From the NCBI RefSeq assembly GCF_024171785.1, contig NZ_JAMTCK010000008.1:124001-188000 (forward strand): DNA of 64,000 nt, written 5' to 3'. The DNA is from Goodfellowiella coeruleoviolacea. Its GTDB lineage: Bacteria > Actinomycetota > Actinomycetes > Mycobacteriales > Pseudonocardiaceae. This document shows positions 1 through 8,185 of this stretch, in pieces; the stretch's first letter is position 1; the number at the start of each line of letters is the position of its first letter. The position numbers were made by a program, and so were the translations under genes. Below the pieces are notes generated by a model that searched no databases, was not told where the DNA came from, and saw only the letters and a program-made list of their open reading frames with translations.

Positions 1-999
1 TTCTGGGCTACCCAGGTCGGCGCCCACTACCAGTACAGCAACGTGGGCATCGCGCTCGTCGGCTACCTGGTCGAACTGCTCAACCCGGACCGGGTGTCGT
101 TCTCCGAGTGGGTGCGCCGGCACGTGTTCACGCCGCTGGGCATGACCTCGACCTGCTTCCCGCCGGCCCAGCACCCCGACCACGTGCCCGCTGACATCTA
201 CACCCGCCGGTCGACCGGCTACGCCACGCTCGGCGGCTTCCACTTCCGGCTGCCCCAGATCTACGTGGGGGACTACCCGGCGGGCACCGCGCTGACCACC
301 CCGTCCGACCACGCCCGGTTCCTGCTGGCCATGACCGGCGGCGGTGCGCTGGGTGGTGCGCGGGTGCTGCGGCCGGAGACGGTCGCGCGGATGATCACGC
401 CGCAGGCCGGGCGCGGGCCCGACCCGAGCGCGGCCATCGGACTGGTGTGGTCGGTGTTCGACCACGGAACCCCGCAGGGCTACTTCGGCCACGGTGGCGA
501 GTACATGTGGGGCTGGCACAACGTGTCCCGCGCCTGGCCGCACCACCGGGTCTGCGTGACCGCCAACGTCAACCAGTGGGACATGGGCGATCTGGGCAGC
601 TCGGACCGGCCCAGCCACCTGGCTGGCCGACTGGCGCTGCGCGTGGTCACCGCCTGGGTCAACGGCCAGGACCCCCGGCCGCCGCGGGACGCGGCGTCGG
701 CCCAGAGCTACCTGGCCGGTCTGCTGGTCGGTGACCGGCTGACCACGCGCCTGGGCATCACCACCCGTCCTACCGAGGCCGAGATCGCCCGGATCGCCCA
801 GACCGCGGTCGTGGCGTCGGGCACGCCGTGGGACCCAACCGCGTTCCAGGACGCGCTGCGCGAGGGGCACATCACCGGTGACGTGTTCACCGCCAACGCG
901 GAACTCATCCGGCGGGAGATCCCCGACTCGCAGCGCGAACTGGTCGCCAGGCAGCTCGGCGTGCCCGGGTTCGGCCGGCACATCCCCGGCCTGTCCTGA
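1..999 (+). CDS. Serine hydrolase, beta-lactamase/class C family (5' truncated)
   Basis: The reading frame is open from the first base, so this is the C-terminal 332 residues of a gene that begins outside the window. YSNVG (about residues 13-17) matches the Y-x-N motif of penicillin-binding/class C beta-lactamase-like enzymes, and GHGGEY further on fits the H-x-G motif; the SxxK nucleophile motif would lie upstream of the window. These enzymes hydrolyse esters, amides or D-amino-acid peptides, and the substrate cannot be told. After the catalytic fold comes an extra C-terminal segment of roughly 130 residues. The GTG at 43 is internal, not a start. It ends convergently with the TetR gene 33 bp away. 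Confidence 0.85.
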   Translation, partial: FWATQVGAHYQYSNVGIALVGYLVELLNPDRVSFSEWVRRHVFTPLGMTSTCFPPAQHPDHVPADIYTRRSTGYATLGGFHFRLPQIYVGDYPAGTALTTPSDHARFLLAMTGGGALGGARVLRPETVARMITPQAGRGPDPSAAIGLVWSVFDHGTPQGYFGHGGEYMWGWHNVSRAWPHHRVCVTANVNQWDMGDLGSSDRPSHLAGRLALRVVTAWVNGQDPRPPRDAASAQSYLAGLLVGDRLTTRLGITTRPTEAEIARIAQTAVVASGTPWDPTAFQDALREGHITGDVFTANAELIRREIPDSQRELVARQLGVPGFGRHIPGLS

Positions 1000-1032
1000 C
1001 CGCTGGCCGTCCCCGGGCCGCGGCTTCGTCCA

Positions 1033-1620
1033 CTACGGACTGTCCGATGTGGATGTGGATGTGGATGTGGACAGCATGCCGCGGAGCAGTTCGCGAACGG
1101 CAGGGGTGGGGTCGAAGCCCGGGTCGGGCACGATGTACTGGTGGGCGAGCAGGCCGTCGAGCAGCGCCATCAGCGTCCAGAAGTGCCGGACCGGTTCGGT
1201 CGAGCCCAGTCGGCGCAGCCACTCCGCGCCCCAGGACTGCAGTTCGTCCCGCTTGGTCCGCACCAGCTCGCGCAGTTCGGGGTGGACCGTGGCCTCCACG
1301 AAGATCGCCTGCCTGGCCAGGGTGAGGGTGCGCTGCGGGCCGGCCAGCCGGTGCAGCAGGCGGCCCACCGCCTGGGTGAAGCCCTCCAGGTCGACCTCGG
1401 TCAACTCCTGGGCCAACCGGTGCCAGGTGTTGTGCTCCTGCTGGCTGATCCGGTCCAGCACGCCGGCCACCAGTGCCTCCCGGGTGCGGAAGTAGTTCGA
1501 GGTGGAGCCGAGCGGTAGGCCGGCCTCCGCGTCCACCGCCCGGTGGGTGAGCTGCCTGCTGCCTCGGGTGCCGAGTACCCGGATGGCCGCGTCCAGTGCC
1601 TGGTCCTGCCGAGTTTCCAC
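1033..1620 (-). CDS. TetR/AcrR-family transcriptional regulator
   Basis: This 195-residue protein has a TetR-type helix-turn-helix at about residues 24-50 (LTHRAVDAEAGLPLGSTSNYF). Its gene is divergent from the FAD monooxygenase gene, and a long dyad lies between the two starts, so it probably represses that enzyme and responds to its substrate; this is inference from layout. The last residues (STSTSTSTS) are encoded by a six-base microsatellite, four GATGTG units on the plus strand at 1046-1069. The C-terminus is therefore length-variable by slippage in steps of two residues. Confidence 0.88.
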   Translation of the reverse strand: METRQDQALDAAIRVLGTRGSRQLTHRAVDAEAGLPLGSTSNYFRTREALVAGVLDRISQQEHNTWHRLAQELTEVDLEGFTQAVGRLLHRLAGPQRTLTLARQAIFVEATVHPELRELVRTKRDELQSWGAEWLRRLGSTEPVRHFWTLMALLDGLLAHQYIVPDPGFDPTPAVRELLRGMLSTSTSTSTSDSP

Positions 1621-1635
1621 GCGCCGACCCTACCG

Positions 1636-1676
1636 TGCCAGCCAGTGCTACTACAGATGTAGTACGTTGGCTGGCA
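1636..1676. promoter_or_regulatory. Nested dyad operator in the TetR/monooxygenase intergenic region
   Basis: TACTACA-GA-TGTAGTA (1649-1664) is a perfect 7-bp dyad. It is enclosed by outer arms TGCCAGCCA (1636-1644) and TGGCTGGCA (1668-1676), offset by one base. The element ends on the A of the monooxygenase ATG and covers the expected -10 (TAGTAC), so bound repressor would block a leaderless promoter. It is a likely TetR site. Confidence 0.75.
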
Positions 1677-3022
1677 TGGAAAAACGAGCACTTGTCGTGG
1701 GCGGTGGCATCGCCGGCCTCGCCTCGGCCATCGGGCTGAGCCGGGCGGGCTGGCAGGTGAGCGTGCGGGAGCGCGCGGCCGGTCTGTCCACCACGGGCAC
1801 GGCACTGGGCATCTGGCCGGCGGCGCTGCGCGCGCTGGACCGGCTCGGCATCGGCGACGCCCTGCGCGAGCACGCCGTGCGCCAGCGGCCGGAACTGATC
1901 CTGCGGCCCGACGGGCGCCAGGTGGCCACTGTGGACACCGCGAGGCTGGAGCGTCGCCAGGGCGAGGCGGTCTACCTGGTGCGCCGGCCGGACCTGTTGG
2001 GCATGCTCCACCGGGCCCTGCCCGACGGTGTGCTGCGCTTCTCCGCGCCGGTCACCGACCCGAACGCGGCCCGGTCCGAGTTCGACCTGGTGATCGGTGC
2101 GGACGGCATCCACAGCCGGGTGCGTTCCGAGGTGTTCGGCGCCCGCCACAGCCTCCGGTTCAGCGGCCTGGTCGCGTGGCGCGGGCTGATCGACCCGGCT
2201 GCGGGTGATCCGGTGCCGCGCGAGGCGGGGTCGCGCGCACCGGTGCTGGGCGGCCCGGCTCCGGGCAGCGCCGACCTGGTCAGCCCTGACCTGGTCAGCC
2301 CTGACCTGGTCAGCCCTGACCTGGGCGGCCCTGACCTGGACAGCCCCGACCTGGACAGCCCGGATCTGGGCGGTGCGGATCTGGGCGGTGCGAGTCCGCG
2401 TGGTACCAGCCCGGGCGGTTTCAGCCTGGGCGGTTCTGCGCTGGCTGGTCCGGGGCTGGCTGGTCCGGGACTGGCCGACGTGGTCAGCGGTGGGGAGATC
2501 TGGCATCCGGGCATGAAGTTCGGCTACACCCCGCTCGGGGCGGGTCGGGTGAACTGGTACGCGGTGCTGCGCCGGCCCGAGGGGTACCTGCCGCCCCGCG
2601 GTGACCTCGCCGAACTGCGGGAGCACTTCGGTGACTGGCCCGACCCGGTCCCGCGCCTCCTGGACCGGCTCGACCCGGCCGAGATCCTGCGGCACCCGCT
2701 GCACCACGTGGACCCGCCGCTGCCCAGCTACGTGCGGGGCAACGTGGCACTGCTGGGCGATGCCGCGCACGCCATGCCGCCCGACCTCGGGCGGGGCGCG
2801 TGCGAATCCCTGCTCGACGGCCTCACCCTGAGCGAGTGCGTGGCCGCGACCAGCGATGTCAGTGCGGCCCTGCGGGCCTACGACGCCCGGCGGCGCGGTC
2901 CCAGTCAGCGGGTCGCGGCCATGTCGGTGCGGGTCGGCCGGATGAGCCTGAGCGGGCGGTTCACCGGCCTGCGCGACCTGGTCACCCGGACGCTGCTGGC
3001 GGTGACCACGCCGGGTGGCTGA
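1676..3022 (+). CDS. FAD-dependent monooxygenase with internal pentapeptide-repeat insertion
   Basis: This is a 448-residue flavoprotein hydroxylase of the PHBH/UbiH class: N-terminal GGGIAG dinucleotide-binding motif (residues 9-14), a DG motif (GADGIHSR, near 140) and a GD motif (LLGDAAHAMPPDLGRG, near 360). Such enzymes use NAD(P)H and O2 to hydroxylate small aromatics. The start is the ATG at 1676, because the flavin motif must follow directly and the frame upstream is antisense to the TetR gene. No ribosome site precedes it, and transcription is probably leaderless. Residues 200-269 are an insertion of 14 five-residue units (DLVSP, DLGGP, DLDSP, DLGGA...), which makes the protein about 65 residues longer than usual. 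The substrate is unknown. Confidence 0.88.
   Translation: MEKRALVVGGGIAGLASAIGLSRAGWQVSVRERAAGLSTTGTALGIWPAALRALDRLGIGDALREHAVRQRPELILRPDGRQVATVDTARLERRQGEAVYLVRRPDLLGMLHRALPDGVLRFSAPVTDPNAARSEFDLVIGADGIHSRVRSEVFGARHSLRFSGLVAWRGLIDPAAGDPVPREAGSRAPVLGGPAPGSADLVSPDLVSPDLVSPDLGGPDLDSPDLDSPDLGGADLGGASPRGTSPGGFSLGGSALAGPGLAGPGLADVVSGGEIWHPGMKFGYTPLGAGRVNWYAVLRRPEGYLPPRGDLAELREHFGDWPDPVPRLLDRLDPAEILRHPLHHVDPPLPSYVRGNVALLGDAAHAMPPDLGRGACESLLDGLTLSECVAATSDVSAALRAYDARRRGPSQRVAAMSVRVGRMSLSGRFTGLRDLVTRTLLAVTTPGG
2273..2482 (+). repeat. 15-bp in-frame tandem repeat (14 units) inside the monooxygenase gene
   Basis: The first three units are identical (GACCTGGTCAGCCCT at 2273, 2288 and 2303). Later units diverge progressively to 2482. 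Each unit encodes five residues, and the first eight resemble pentapeptide repeats with P or A, then D, then L. Confidence 0.9.
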
Positions 3023-3075
3023 CCGGACCGCCCGTCGGGTTGACCCCGGCTGGGGCCCGCGCTATGTTCGCTGTT

Positions 3076-3109
3076 GTTCGCTATAAGAACATTCGTTCGC
3101 TATATGAAC
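3076..3109. promoter_or_regulatory. Twin palindromic operators upstream of the 3-oxoadipate operon
   Basis: GTTCGCTATAAGAAC (3076-3090) and GTTCGCTATATGAAC (3095-3109) are two GTTC-N7-GAAC dyads 19 bp apart centre to centre. A further half-site GTTCGCT starts at 3066. They lie 10-45 bp before the GTG at 3120 and probably overlap the promoter. IclR-type regulators of protocatechuate and oxoadipate genes commonly bind such sites, and the IclR gene at 8186 is the nearest candidate. Confidence 0.75.
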
Positions 3110-3119
3110 GGAGCGCGCG

Positions 3120-4004
3120 GTGGCTGAGATCGTCTCGTTGCCCGACGCCGTCGCGGACCTGGTCCACGACGGTGATGTGGTGGCGTTGGAGGGCTTCACG
3201 CACCTGATTCCGGTGGCGGCTGGGCAGGAGATCATCCGCCAGCGCCGGCGGGACCTCACCCTGGTGCGGATGACCCCGGACATCGTCTACGACCAGATGA
3301 TCGGCGCCGGCTGCGCACGCAAGCTGATCTTCTCCTGGGGTGGCAACCCCGGGGTCGGCTCGCTGCACCGGTTCCGCGATGCCGTGCAGCACGCCTGGCC
3401 GGTGCCGCTGGAACTGGAGGAGCACAGCCACGCCGGCATGGCCAACCGGTACGTGGCCGGCGCGTCCGGCCTGCCGTTCGCGGTGCTGCGCGGCTACCGG
3501 GGCACCGACCTGCCCGCGCACACCGCCACCATCAAGCCGATCACCTGCCCGTTCACCGGGGAGCAGTTGGTGGCCGTGCCCGCGCTCAACCCGGACGTGA
3601 CGATCGTGCACGCGCAGCGCGCCGATCGGGCCGGCAACGTGCAGATGTGGGGCATCACCGGCGTGCAGAAGGAGGCCGTGCTCGCGGCCAGGCGCAGCCT
3701 GGTCACGGTCGAGGAGGTGGTGGCCGAGCTGGAGCCCCGCCCCGGCGCGGTGGTGCTGCCCACCTGGGCGGTGACCAGGGTGGCCGAGGTGCCGCGCGGC
3801 GCCCACCCGTCCTACGCGCAGGACTACTACGAGCGCGACAACGACTACTACCAGGCATGGGACCCGATCAGCCGGGACCGGGACGCGTTCACCCGCTGGC
3901 TCGACGAGCACGTGTTCGCGGGAGCCGCCAGCCCGCAACCGGCCGTGTCAGCCGGTGGCGGGCCCGGCGCGTCCACACCCACCAACGCGGGGAGCACGTC
4001 GTGA
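3120..4004 (+). CDS. catI: 3-oxoadipate CoA-transferase, subunit A
   Basis: This 294-residue class I CoA-transferase alpha subunit transfers CoA from succinyl-CoA to 3-oxoadipate in the beta-ketoadipate pathway. The N-terminus (SLPDAVADLVHDGDVVALEGFTH) and the GGNPGVGS segment match the large actinobacterial CatI-type subunit. The GTG start at 3120 follows GGAGCG. The gene overlaps subunit B by four bases (GTGA at 4001-4004), and the thiolase for the next pathway step follows, which supports the assignment. Related glutaconate or other 3-oxoacid CoA-transferases cannot be excluded from sequence alone. The twin GTTC-N7-GAAC sites upstream suggest inducer-controlled expression. Confidence 0.85.
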   Translation: MAEIVSLPDAVADLVHDGDVVALEGFTHLIPVAAGQEIIRQRRRDLTLVRMTPDIVYDQMIGAGCARKLIFSWGGNPGVGSLHRFRDAVQHAWPVPLELEEHSHAGMANRYVAGASGLPFAVLRGYRGTDLPAHTATIKPITCPFTGEQLVAVPALNPDVTIVHAQRADRAGNVQMWGITGVQKEAVLAARRSLVTVEEVVAELEPRPGAVVLPTWAVTRVAEVPRGAHPSYAQDYYERDNDYYQAWDPISRDRDAFTRWLDEHVFAGAASPQPAVSAGGGPGASTPTNAGSTS

Positions 4005-4873
4005 GCCAGTCCGCTTCCGTCCCGGCCACGCCGGCCACGCCAGCCACGCCAGCCACGCCGGCCACCCGGCCCGACTCGGCCAGCGCGGCCGCCGCGGCTG
4101 AGTCCACCGCCAACTCCACTGTGGCCTGGACGGCCGACGAGATGATGAGCATCGCGGCGGCGCGCGCCCTGCGCGGCGGCATGTCCTGCTTCGTCGGCAT
4201 CGGCCTGCCCAGCACCGCCGCCAACCTCGCCCGTCGCACGCACGCCCCGGACCTGGTGCTGATCTACGAGTCGGGCTGCCTGGGCGCCAAGCCAGACCGG
4301 CTGCCACTGTCCATCGGCGACGGTGTGCTGGCCGAGACGGCCGACGCCGTGGTCAGCGTGCCCGAGGTGTTCAACTACTGGCTCCAGCCCGGACGGATCG
4401 ACGTGGGGTTCCTGGGCGCGGCCCAGCTGGACCGCTTCGGCAACATCAACACCACCGTGATCGGCAGTGACTACGCCGACCCCGCGGTGCGGCTGCCCGG
4501 AGCCGGTGGCGCGCCGGAGATCGCCACGTCGTGCCGGGAGGTGTTCGTGGTGGTGCGGCAGAGCCGGCGCACCTTCGTCGAGCAGGTCGACTTCGTCACG
4601 TCCGTCGGCCACGGCCGGGGGCCGGGCGACCGGGCGCGGCTCGGCCTGCCCGGCGCCGGGCCGGTGCTGGTGATCACCGACCTGGGGGTGTTCCGGCCGG
4701 ACCCGGACACCCGCGAGCTGACCCTCACCGAGTTGCACCCCGGTGTGGAACTCGACCAGGTGCGCGCGGCCACCGGGTGGGAGCTGGCGGTCGCCGCCGA
4801 CCTCGCCCGCACGCCCGCACCGACCGACCAGGAACTGATCGCGCTGCGCGCGCTGACCAAGGCGGGTTCGTGA
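4001..4873 (+). CDS. catJ: 3-oxoadipate CoA-transferase, subunit B
   Basis: The 290-residue beta subunit of the CoA-transferase pairs with the upstream gene. The catalytic region has IYESGCLGA, including the glutamate that forms the acyl-CoA thioester intermediate in this family, and the conserved FGNINTTVIG segment. The GTG at 4001 overlaps the A-subunit stop, indicating translational coupling. The first 45 or so residues are an unusual low-complexity extension with PAT repeats (nine-base DNA units near 4020-4062) and an Ala-rich run before the conserved domain. That extension probably adds nothing to catalysis. The next gene starts one base inside this gene's stop codon. Confidence 0.86.
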   Translation: MSQSASVPATPATPATPATPATRPDSASAAAAAESTANSTVAWTADEMMSIAAARALRGGMSCFVGIGLPSTAANLARRTHAPDLVLIYESGCLGAKPDRLPLSIGDGVLAETADAVVSVPEVFNYWLQPGRIDVGFLGAAQLDRFGNINTTVIGSDYADPAVRLPGAGGAPEIATSCREVFVVVRQSRRTFVEQVDFVTSVGHGRGPGDRARLGLPGAGPVLVITDLGVFRPDPDTRELTLTELHPGVELDQVRAATGWELAVAADLARTPAPTDQELIALRALTKAGS

Positions 4874-6066
4874 TGACCGGCAGCTCAGTGGGATCGGACG
4901 TGTTCGTGCTGGACGCGGTGCGCACCCCGTTCGGCCGCTACGGCGGGGCGCTGGCCGGCACCCGCCCCGACGACCTGGCCGCGCACGTGCTGCGCGCGCT
5001 GGCCGAGCGCACCGGGCTCGATCCGTCCACTGTGGACGAGGTGTACCTGGGTGCGGCCAACCAGGCCGGCGAGGACAACCGAAACGTGGCCAGGATGGCC
5101 GCGCTGCTCGCCGGCTGGCCGACCAGCGTGCCGGGCACCACGGTGAACCGGCTGTGCGGGTCCGGGTTGGACGCGGTCATCCAGGCCAGCCGCGCCATCG
5201 CGGTCGGTGACGCGTCCCTGGTGGTGGCCGGCGGTGCCGAGTCGATGAGCCGGGCGCCGTGGGTGATGCTCAAGCCGGGCAGGGGTTTCCCGCAGGGGCA
5301 CGAGACGCTGCACTCCACCACGTTGGGGTGGCGCATGGTCAACCCGGCCATGCCGACGCAGTGGACGGTCTCGCTCGGTGAGAGCACCGAGATGTTGGCC
5401 GAGCGCTACCGGATCGGCCGCGCCGAGCAGGACGCGTTCGCGTTGCGCAGTCACGTGAACGCGGCGCGGGCCTGGGACGCCGGCCACTACGACGGGTACG
5501 TGGTGCCGGTCCCCGGCGCCGAGCTGACCCGGGACGAGAGCATCCGCGCCGACACCAGTGCCGAGAAGCTGGCCAGGCTCAAGCCGGTGTTCCGTCCGAA
5601 CGGGACGATCACGGCCGGCAACTCCTCGCCGCTCAACGACGGCGCCTCGGCCGTGCTGCTCGGCGACGCGCGCGCGGCCGAGCGGCTGGGTGTCGCGCCG
5701 CTGGCCCGGGTGGCCGGCCGCGGCGCGGCCGGGGTCGACCCGGACGTGTTCGGCATCGGCCCGGTGGCGGCGGCGAACACCGCGCTGGAGCGGGCCGGCA
5801 TCGGCTGGGACGACCTGTCGGTGGTGGAGCTGAACGAGGCGTTCGCCGCGCAGTCGCTGGCCTGCCTGGCCGACTGGCCGGACCTGAACCCGGAGATCGT
5901 CAACCCCAACGGCGGGGCCATCGCCATCGGCCACCCGCTCGGCGCCTCGGGCGGCCGCATCCTCGGCGGCCTGGCCCACGAACTGCGCCGCCGCGGCGGC
6001 GGCTGGGGACTGGCGGCCATCTGCATCGGCGTCGGCCAGGGCCTAGCCGTGGTCCTCGAAGCCTAA
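4873..6066 (+). CDS. pcaF: Thiolase, probable 3-oxoadipyl-CoA thiolase
   Basis: This 397-residue thiolase has all three catalytic signatures: VNRLCGSG with nucleophile Cys95, GHPLGASG with His354 and CIGVGQG with Cys384. NEAF is also present. Together with the CoA-transferase it would cleave 3-oxoadipyl-CoA to succinyl-CoA and acetyl-CoA, the last step of the beta-ketoadipate route. The ATG at 4873 shares a base with the preceding TGA. General acetyl-CoA acetyltransferases look very similar, so the substrate call rests on operon context. Confidence 0.87.
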   Translation: MTGSSVGSDVFVLDAVRTPFGRYGGALAGTRPDDLAAHVLRALAERTGLDPSTVDEVYLGAANQAGEDNRNVARMAALLAGWPTSVPGTTVNRLCGSGLDAVIQASRAIAVGDASLVVAGGAESMSRAPWVMLKPGRGFPQGHETLHSTTLGWRMVNPAMPTQWTVSLGESTEMLAERYRIGRAEQDAFALRSHVNAARAWDAGHYDGYVVPVPGAELTRDESIRADTSAEKLARLKPVFRPNGTITAGNSSPLNDGASAVLLGDARAAERLGVAPLARVAGRGAAGVDPDVFGIGPVAAANTALERAGIGWDDLSVVELNEAFAAQSLACLADWPDLNPEIVNPNGGAIAIGHPLGASGGRILGGLAHELRRRGGGWGLAAICIGVGQGLAVVLEA

Positions 6067-6096
6067 CCCCACGGGGTGATCCCCCTACCCCAATCC

Positions 6097-6680
6097 CGCG
6101 AGTCGACACTTCCGGCAGCGCGTGTTGACATTTCGAGCACCCCCGATCAGGCGATGCGATACCGGATCGGGTGTCACCCAAACGGGCTGACGAGTTACCG
6201 GGGTGTACTTCCTGCGCTGGCCCGTCGGGTACCAACCGCGCGCGCGGTTCCGGCGCACCCCAGCGGGCGGGCCGACCAGCAGCTGTCGTGGCGCCGCCCA
6301 GACCAGGCGTTCTTCGCGGCCGGGGCGGCGCCACGTCCTGGCGTTCGCGTTCCTGGAGAACGGTCCGGTTGCCGGGTTCGCCCCGGCTGGCCTGTGGTCG
6401 AGGCACAGCCACGGCCGCGCAGGTGGTTGACCCTGCCGGGACCGGCTGAGGCGCGGGCAGGGCCGGGGCCGGCCCGACAAGCCGCCGCCGACCAACGGCG
6501 CCGTGCGGGCCGTGCGGTGGTGGCGGAGGACGGCTGCGGCGGGGCGGCTGCGACTGAGGACGCCGGCGGTCACATGGGGTTACTGATTACCCGTGTGGGG
6601 GACGCCTGATTGGGGATCGGGGTGCTCGGATGGCGGTGCGTGAAATGTCGACACGCGCTGCCCGACGTGTCAACTCGCGC
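6097..6680. mobile_element. MITE-like element with long imperfect terminal inverted repeats
   Basis: The left arm begins at 6097 (CGCGAGTCGACAC...GCAGCGCGTG) and is matched in reverse complement by the right arm ending at 6679 (CGCGAGTTGACAC...GCAGCGCGTG). Similarity continues through GACATTTC, GAGCACC and ATCAGGCG, and more weakly inward to about 6208 and 6570. No convincing gene lies inside: the 177-codon plus frame and its minus counterpart are Arg/Pro/Ala shadows. No transposase is present, so it would be a non-autonomous element. The right arm runs into the MerR gene and supplies its stop codon and last residues. Apart from the arms, the 600-bp gap holds nothing recognisable. Confidence 0.6.
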
Positions 6681-7098
6681 GGGTGGCGGGTGGGAGATCA
6701 CCCCGTGGGATGAGGGGGAGGCCGTAGTCGGGGGAGGTGGTGGGGGTGGGTGGGGTGGCGGTCAGGACCGCGTCCAGTTGTGCGCGTGAGGCGGCCAGCT
6801 CGGCGATCGCGCCGCTGATCCGGTCGCGCTCGGCGAGCAGGTGCGGGATCAGCCCAGGGCAGGCCGGCGCGAGCTTCGCGCCGTCGTCGACCAGGCACGG
6901 GAGCACCTCGGCGATGGTGGTGGTGGACAGACCGGCGGCGAGCAGGGTGCGAATCCGCCGCACCACGTCCACATCGGACTCGGTGTACTCGCGGTACCCG
7001 CTCGCCCGGCGCACCGGCCGCAGCAGCCCCTGCTGCCCGTAGTAGCGCAGCAACCGGATGCTGACGCCGGTCCGGCGGGACAACTCCCCGATCCGCAT
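6670..7098 (-). CDS. MerR-family transcriptional regulator
   Basis: This 142-residue protein starts with a typical MerR winged helix (MRIGELSRRTGVSIRLLRYY, then GLLRPVRRASGYREY). A dimerisation helix and a short C-terminus follow. No cysteine metal-binding pattern typical of metal sensors is evident; the two Cys residues near 75-85 could be chance. The ATG at 7098 follows GGAGG. It is divergent from the NAD(P)-binding enzyme gene with few bases between, so it probably activates that gene from the shared promoter. The C-terminal residues lie in the inverted-repeat arm of the adjacent element. Confidence 0.87.
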   Translation of the reverse strand: MRIGELSRRTGVSIRLLRYYGQQGLLRPVRRASGYREYTESDVDVVRRIRTLLAAGLSTTTIAEVLPCLVDDGAKLAPACPGLIPHLLAERDRISGAIAELAASRAQLDAVLTATPPTPTTSPDYGLPLIPRGDLPPATRAS

Positions 7099-7157
7099 GT
7101 GTCCTCCGCCACAGTCAATCGAGTCTCACATCAATGGCAGACCCTAGCGTCGCCGGC

Positions 7158-8057
7158 GTGACACAGCAGCGAACACCAGACACTTCGCCCGTGACGGTTG
7201 TCGGGCTCGGCCCGATGGGTGCGGCACTCGCCGAGGCGTTGCTGGCCAACGGCAATCCCACCACCGTCTGGAACCGCACGGCCGGCAAGGCCGATCGGCT
7301 CGTCGCCAGGGGAGCCCGCCGCGCGGCCAGCGCGGCCGAGGCGGTCGCGGCGAGCCCGGTGACCATCGTCTGCGTGGCGGACTACCCGGCCATGCACGCG
7401 GTCCTGGAACCGGCGAGCGGTGCCCTGGCCGGCCGCACCGTCGTCAACCTGAGTTCGGGCACACCGGAGCAGGCCAGGGACGCGGTCGCCTGGGCCGAGC
7501 AACGCGGCGCGCGCTACCTGGACGGGGTGATCATGGTGCCGCCCGAGGCGATCGGCCGGCCCGACACCGTGCTGTTCTACAGTGGACAGTCCGCGTGCTA
7601 CGACGCGCACCGCGCCACGCTCGACGTCCTCGGCGGGGCCGCCCAGTACCTGGGTGACGACCCCGGCCTCGCCGTGCTGTACAACACCGCGCTGCTCGGC
7701 CTGATGTACGCCACCATCAACGGTTTCCTGCACGCCGCCGCCCTGGTCGGCTCGGCCGGCGTCGCCTCGGCCGCGCTCGCCCGGATCGCGGGCGACTGGT
7801 TCGTGCCCTCGGTGGTGCTTCCGCTCTGCGCCGGCGTCACCGGGCAGATCGACAGCGGTGACTTCCCCGGTGACGCCGGCGACCTGCGGGCCCACCTGAC
7901 GGTCATCGACCACATCGTCCGCACCAGTCGGGACCAGGGCATGGCCACCGACGTGCCCGGCGCGCTCCGGGACCTCGTCGAGCGGGCGATCGCCGAGGGG
8001 TACGGCGACAAGGGGTACGCGAGCCTGGTCGAGCTGATCAGAACACCGGCGGGGTGA
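7158..8057 (+). CDS. NAD(P)-binding dehydrogenase, imine reductase/6-phosphogluconate dehydrogenase-like
   Basis: The protein has the N-terminal Rossmann motif VVGLGPMGAALAEALL, then WNRTAGKADRL (an NADPH-type loop), a beta-hydroxyacid dehydrogenase-like fold and an all-helical C-terminal domain. The overall pattern resembles actinobacterial imine reductases and hydroxyisobutyrate dehydrogenase relatives. The substrate is unknown. I place the start at GTG 7158 (299 residues) because TAGCGT at 7145-7150 looks like a leaderless -10; the in-frame ATG at 7134 would add eight residues. The MerR gene is divergent and probably controls it. Confidence 0.83.
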   Translation: MTQQRTPDTSPVTVVGLGPMGAALAEALLANGNPTTVWNRTAGKADRLVARGARRAASAAEAVAASPVTIVCVADYPAMHAVLEPASGALAGRTVVNLSSGTPEQARDAVAWAEQRGARYLDGVIMVPPEAIGRPDTVLFYSGQSACYDAHRATLDVLGGAAQYLGDDPGLAVLYNTALLGLMYATINGFLHAAALVGSAGVASAALARIAGDWFVPSVVLPLCAGVTGQIDSGDFPGDAGDLRAHLTVIDHIVRTSRDQGMATDVPGALRDLVERAIAEGYGDKGYASLVELIRTPAG

Positions 8058-8185
8058 CCAGGTCGCGCGCGGGGTGACCGGTCGCGGGACCGGCATCGGG
8101 GTCCGGCCGGCCGACTAGACTTGGCCGGCCGGGGCCGTGGTGCGGCGGCCGGGCGGAGTCAGCGGAGCGCGAGGGGAGGGGAGGC

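Noticed and set aside
905-2770. 621-codon minus frame over the TetR and monooxygenase genes
   Set aside because: It is a GC-skew shadow of the two recognised genes, with low-complexity Arg/Thr/Gln repeats generated by the 15-bp array.
6076-6609. 177-codon plus frame inside the inverted-repeat element
   Set aside because: Composition is that of random GC-rich DNA, there is no ribosome site, and its ends lie in the terminal arms.
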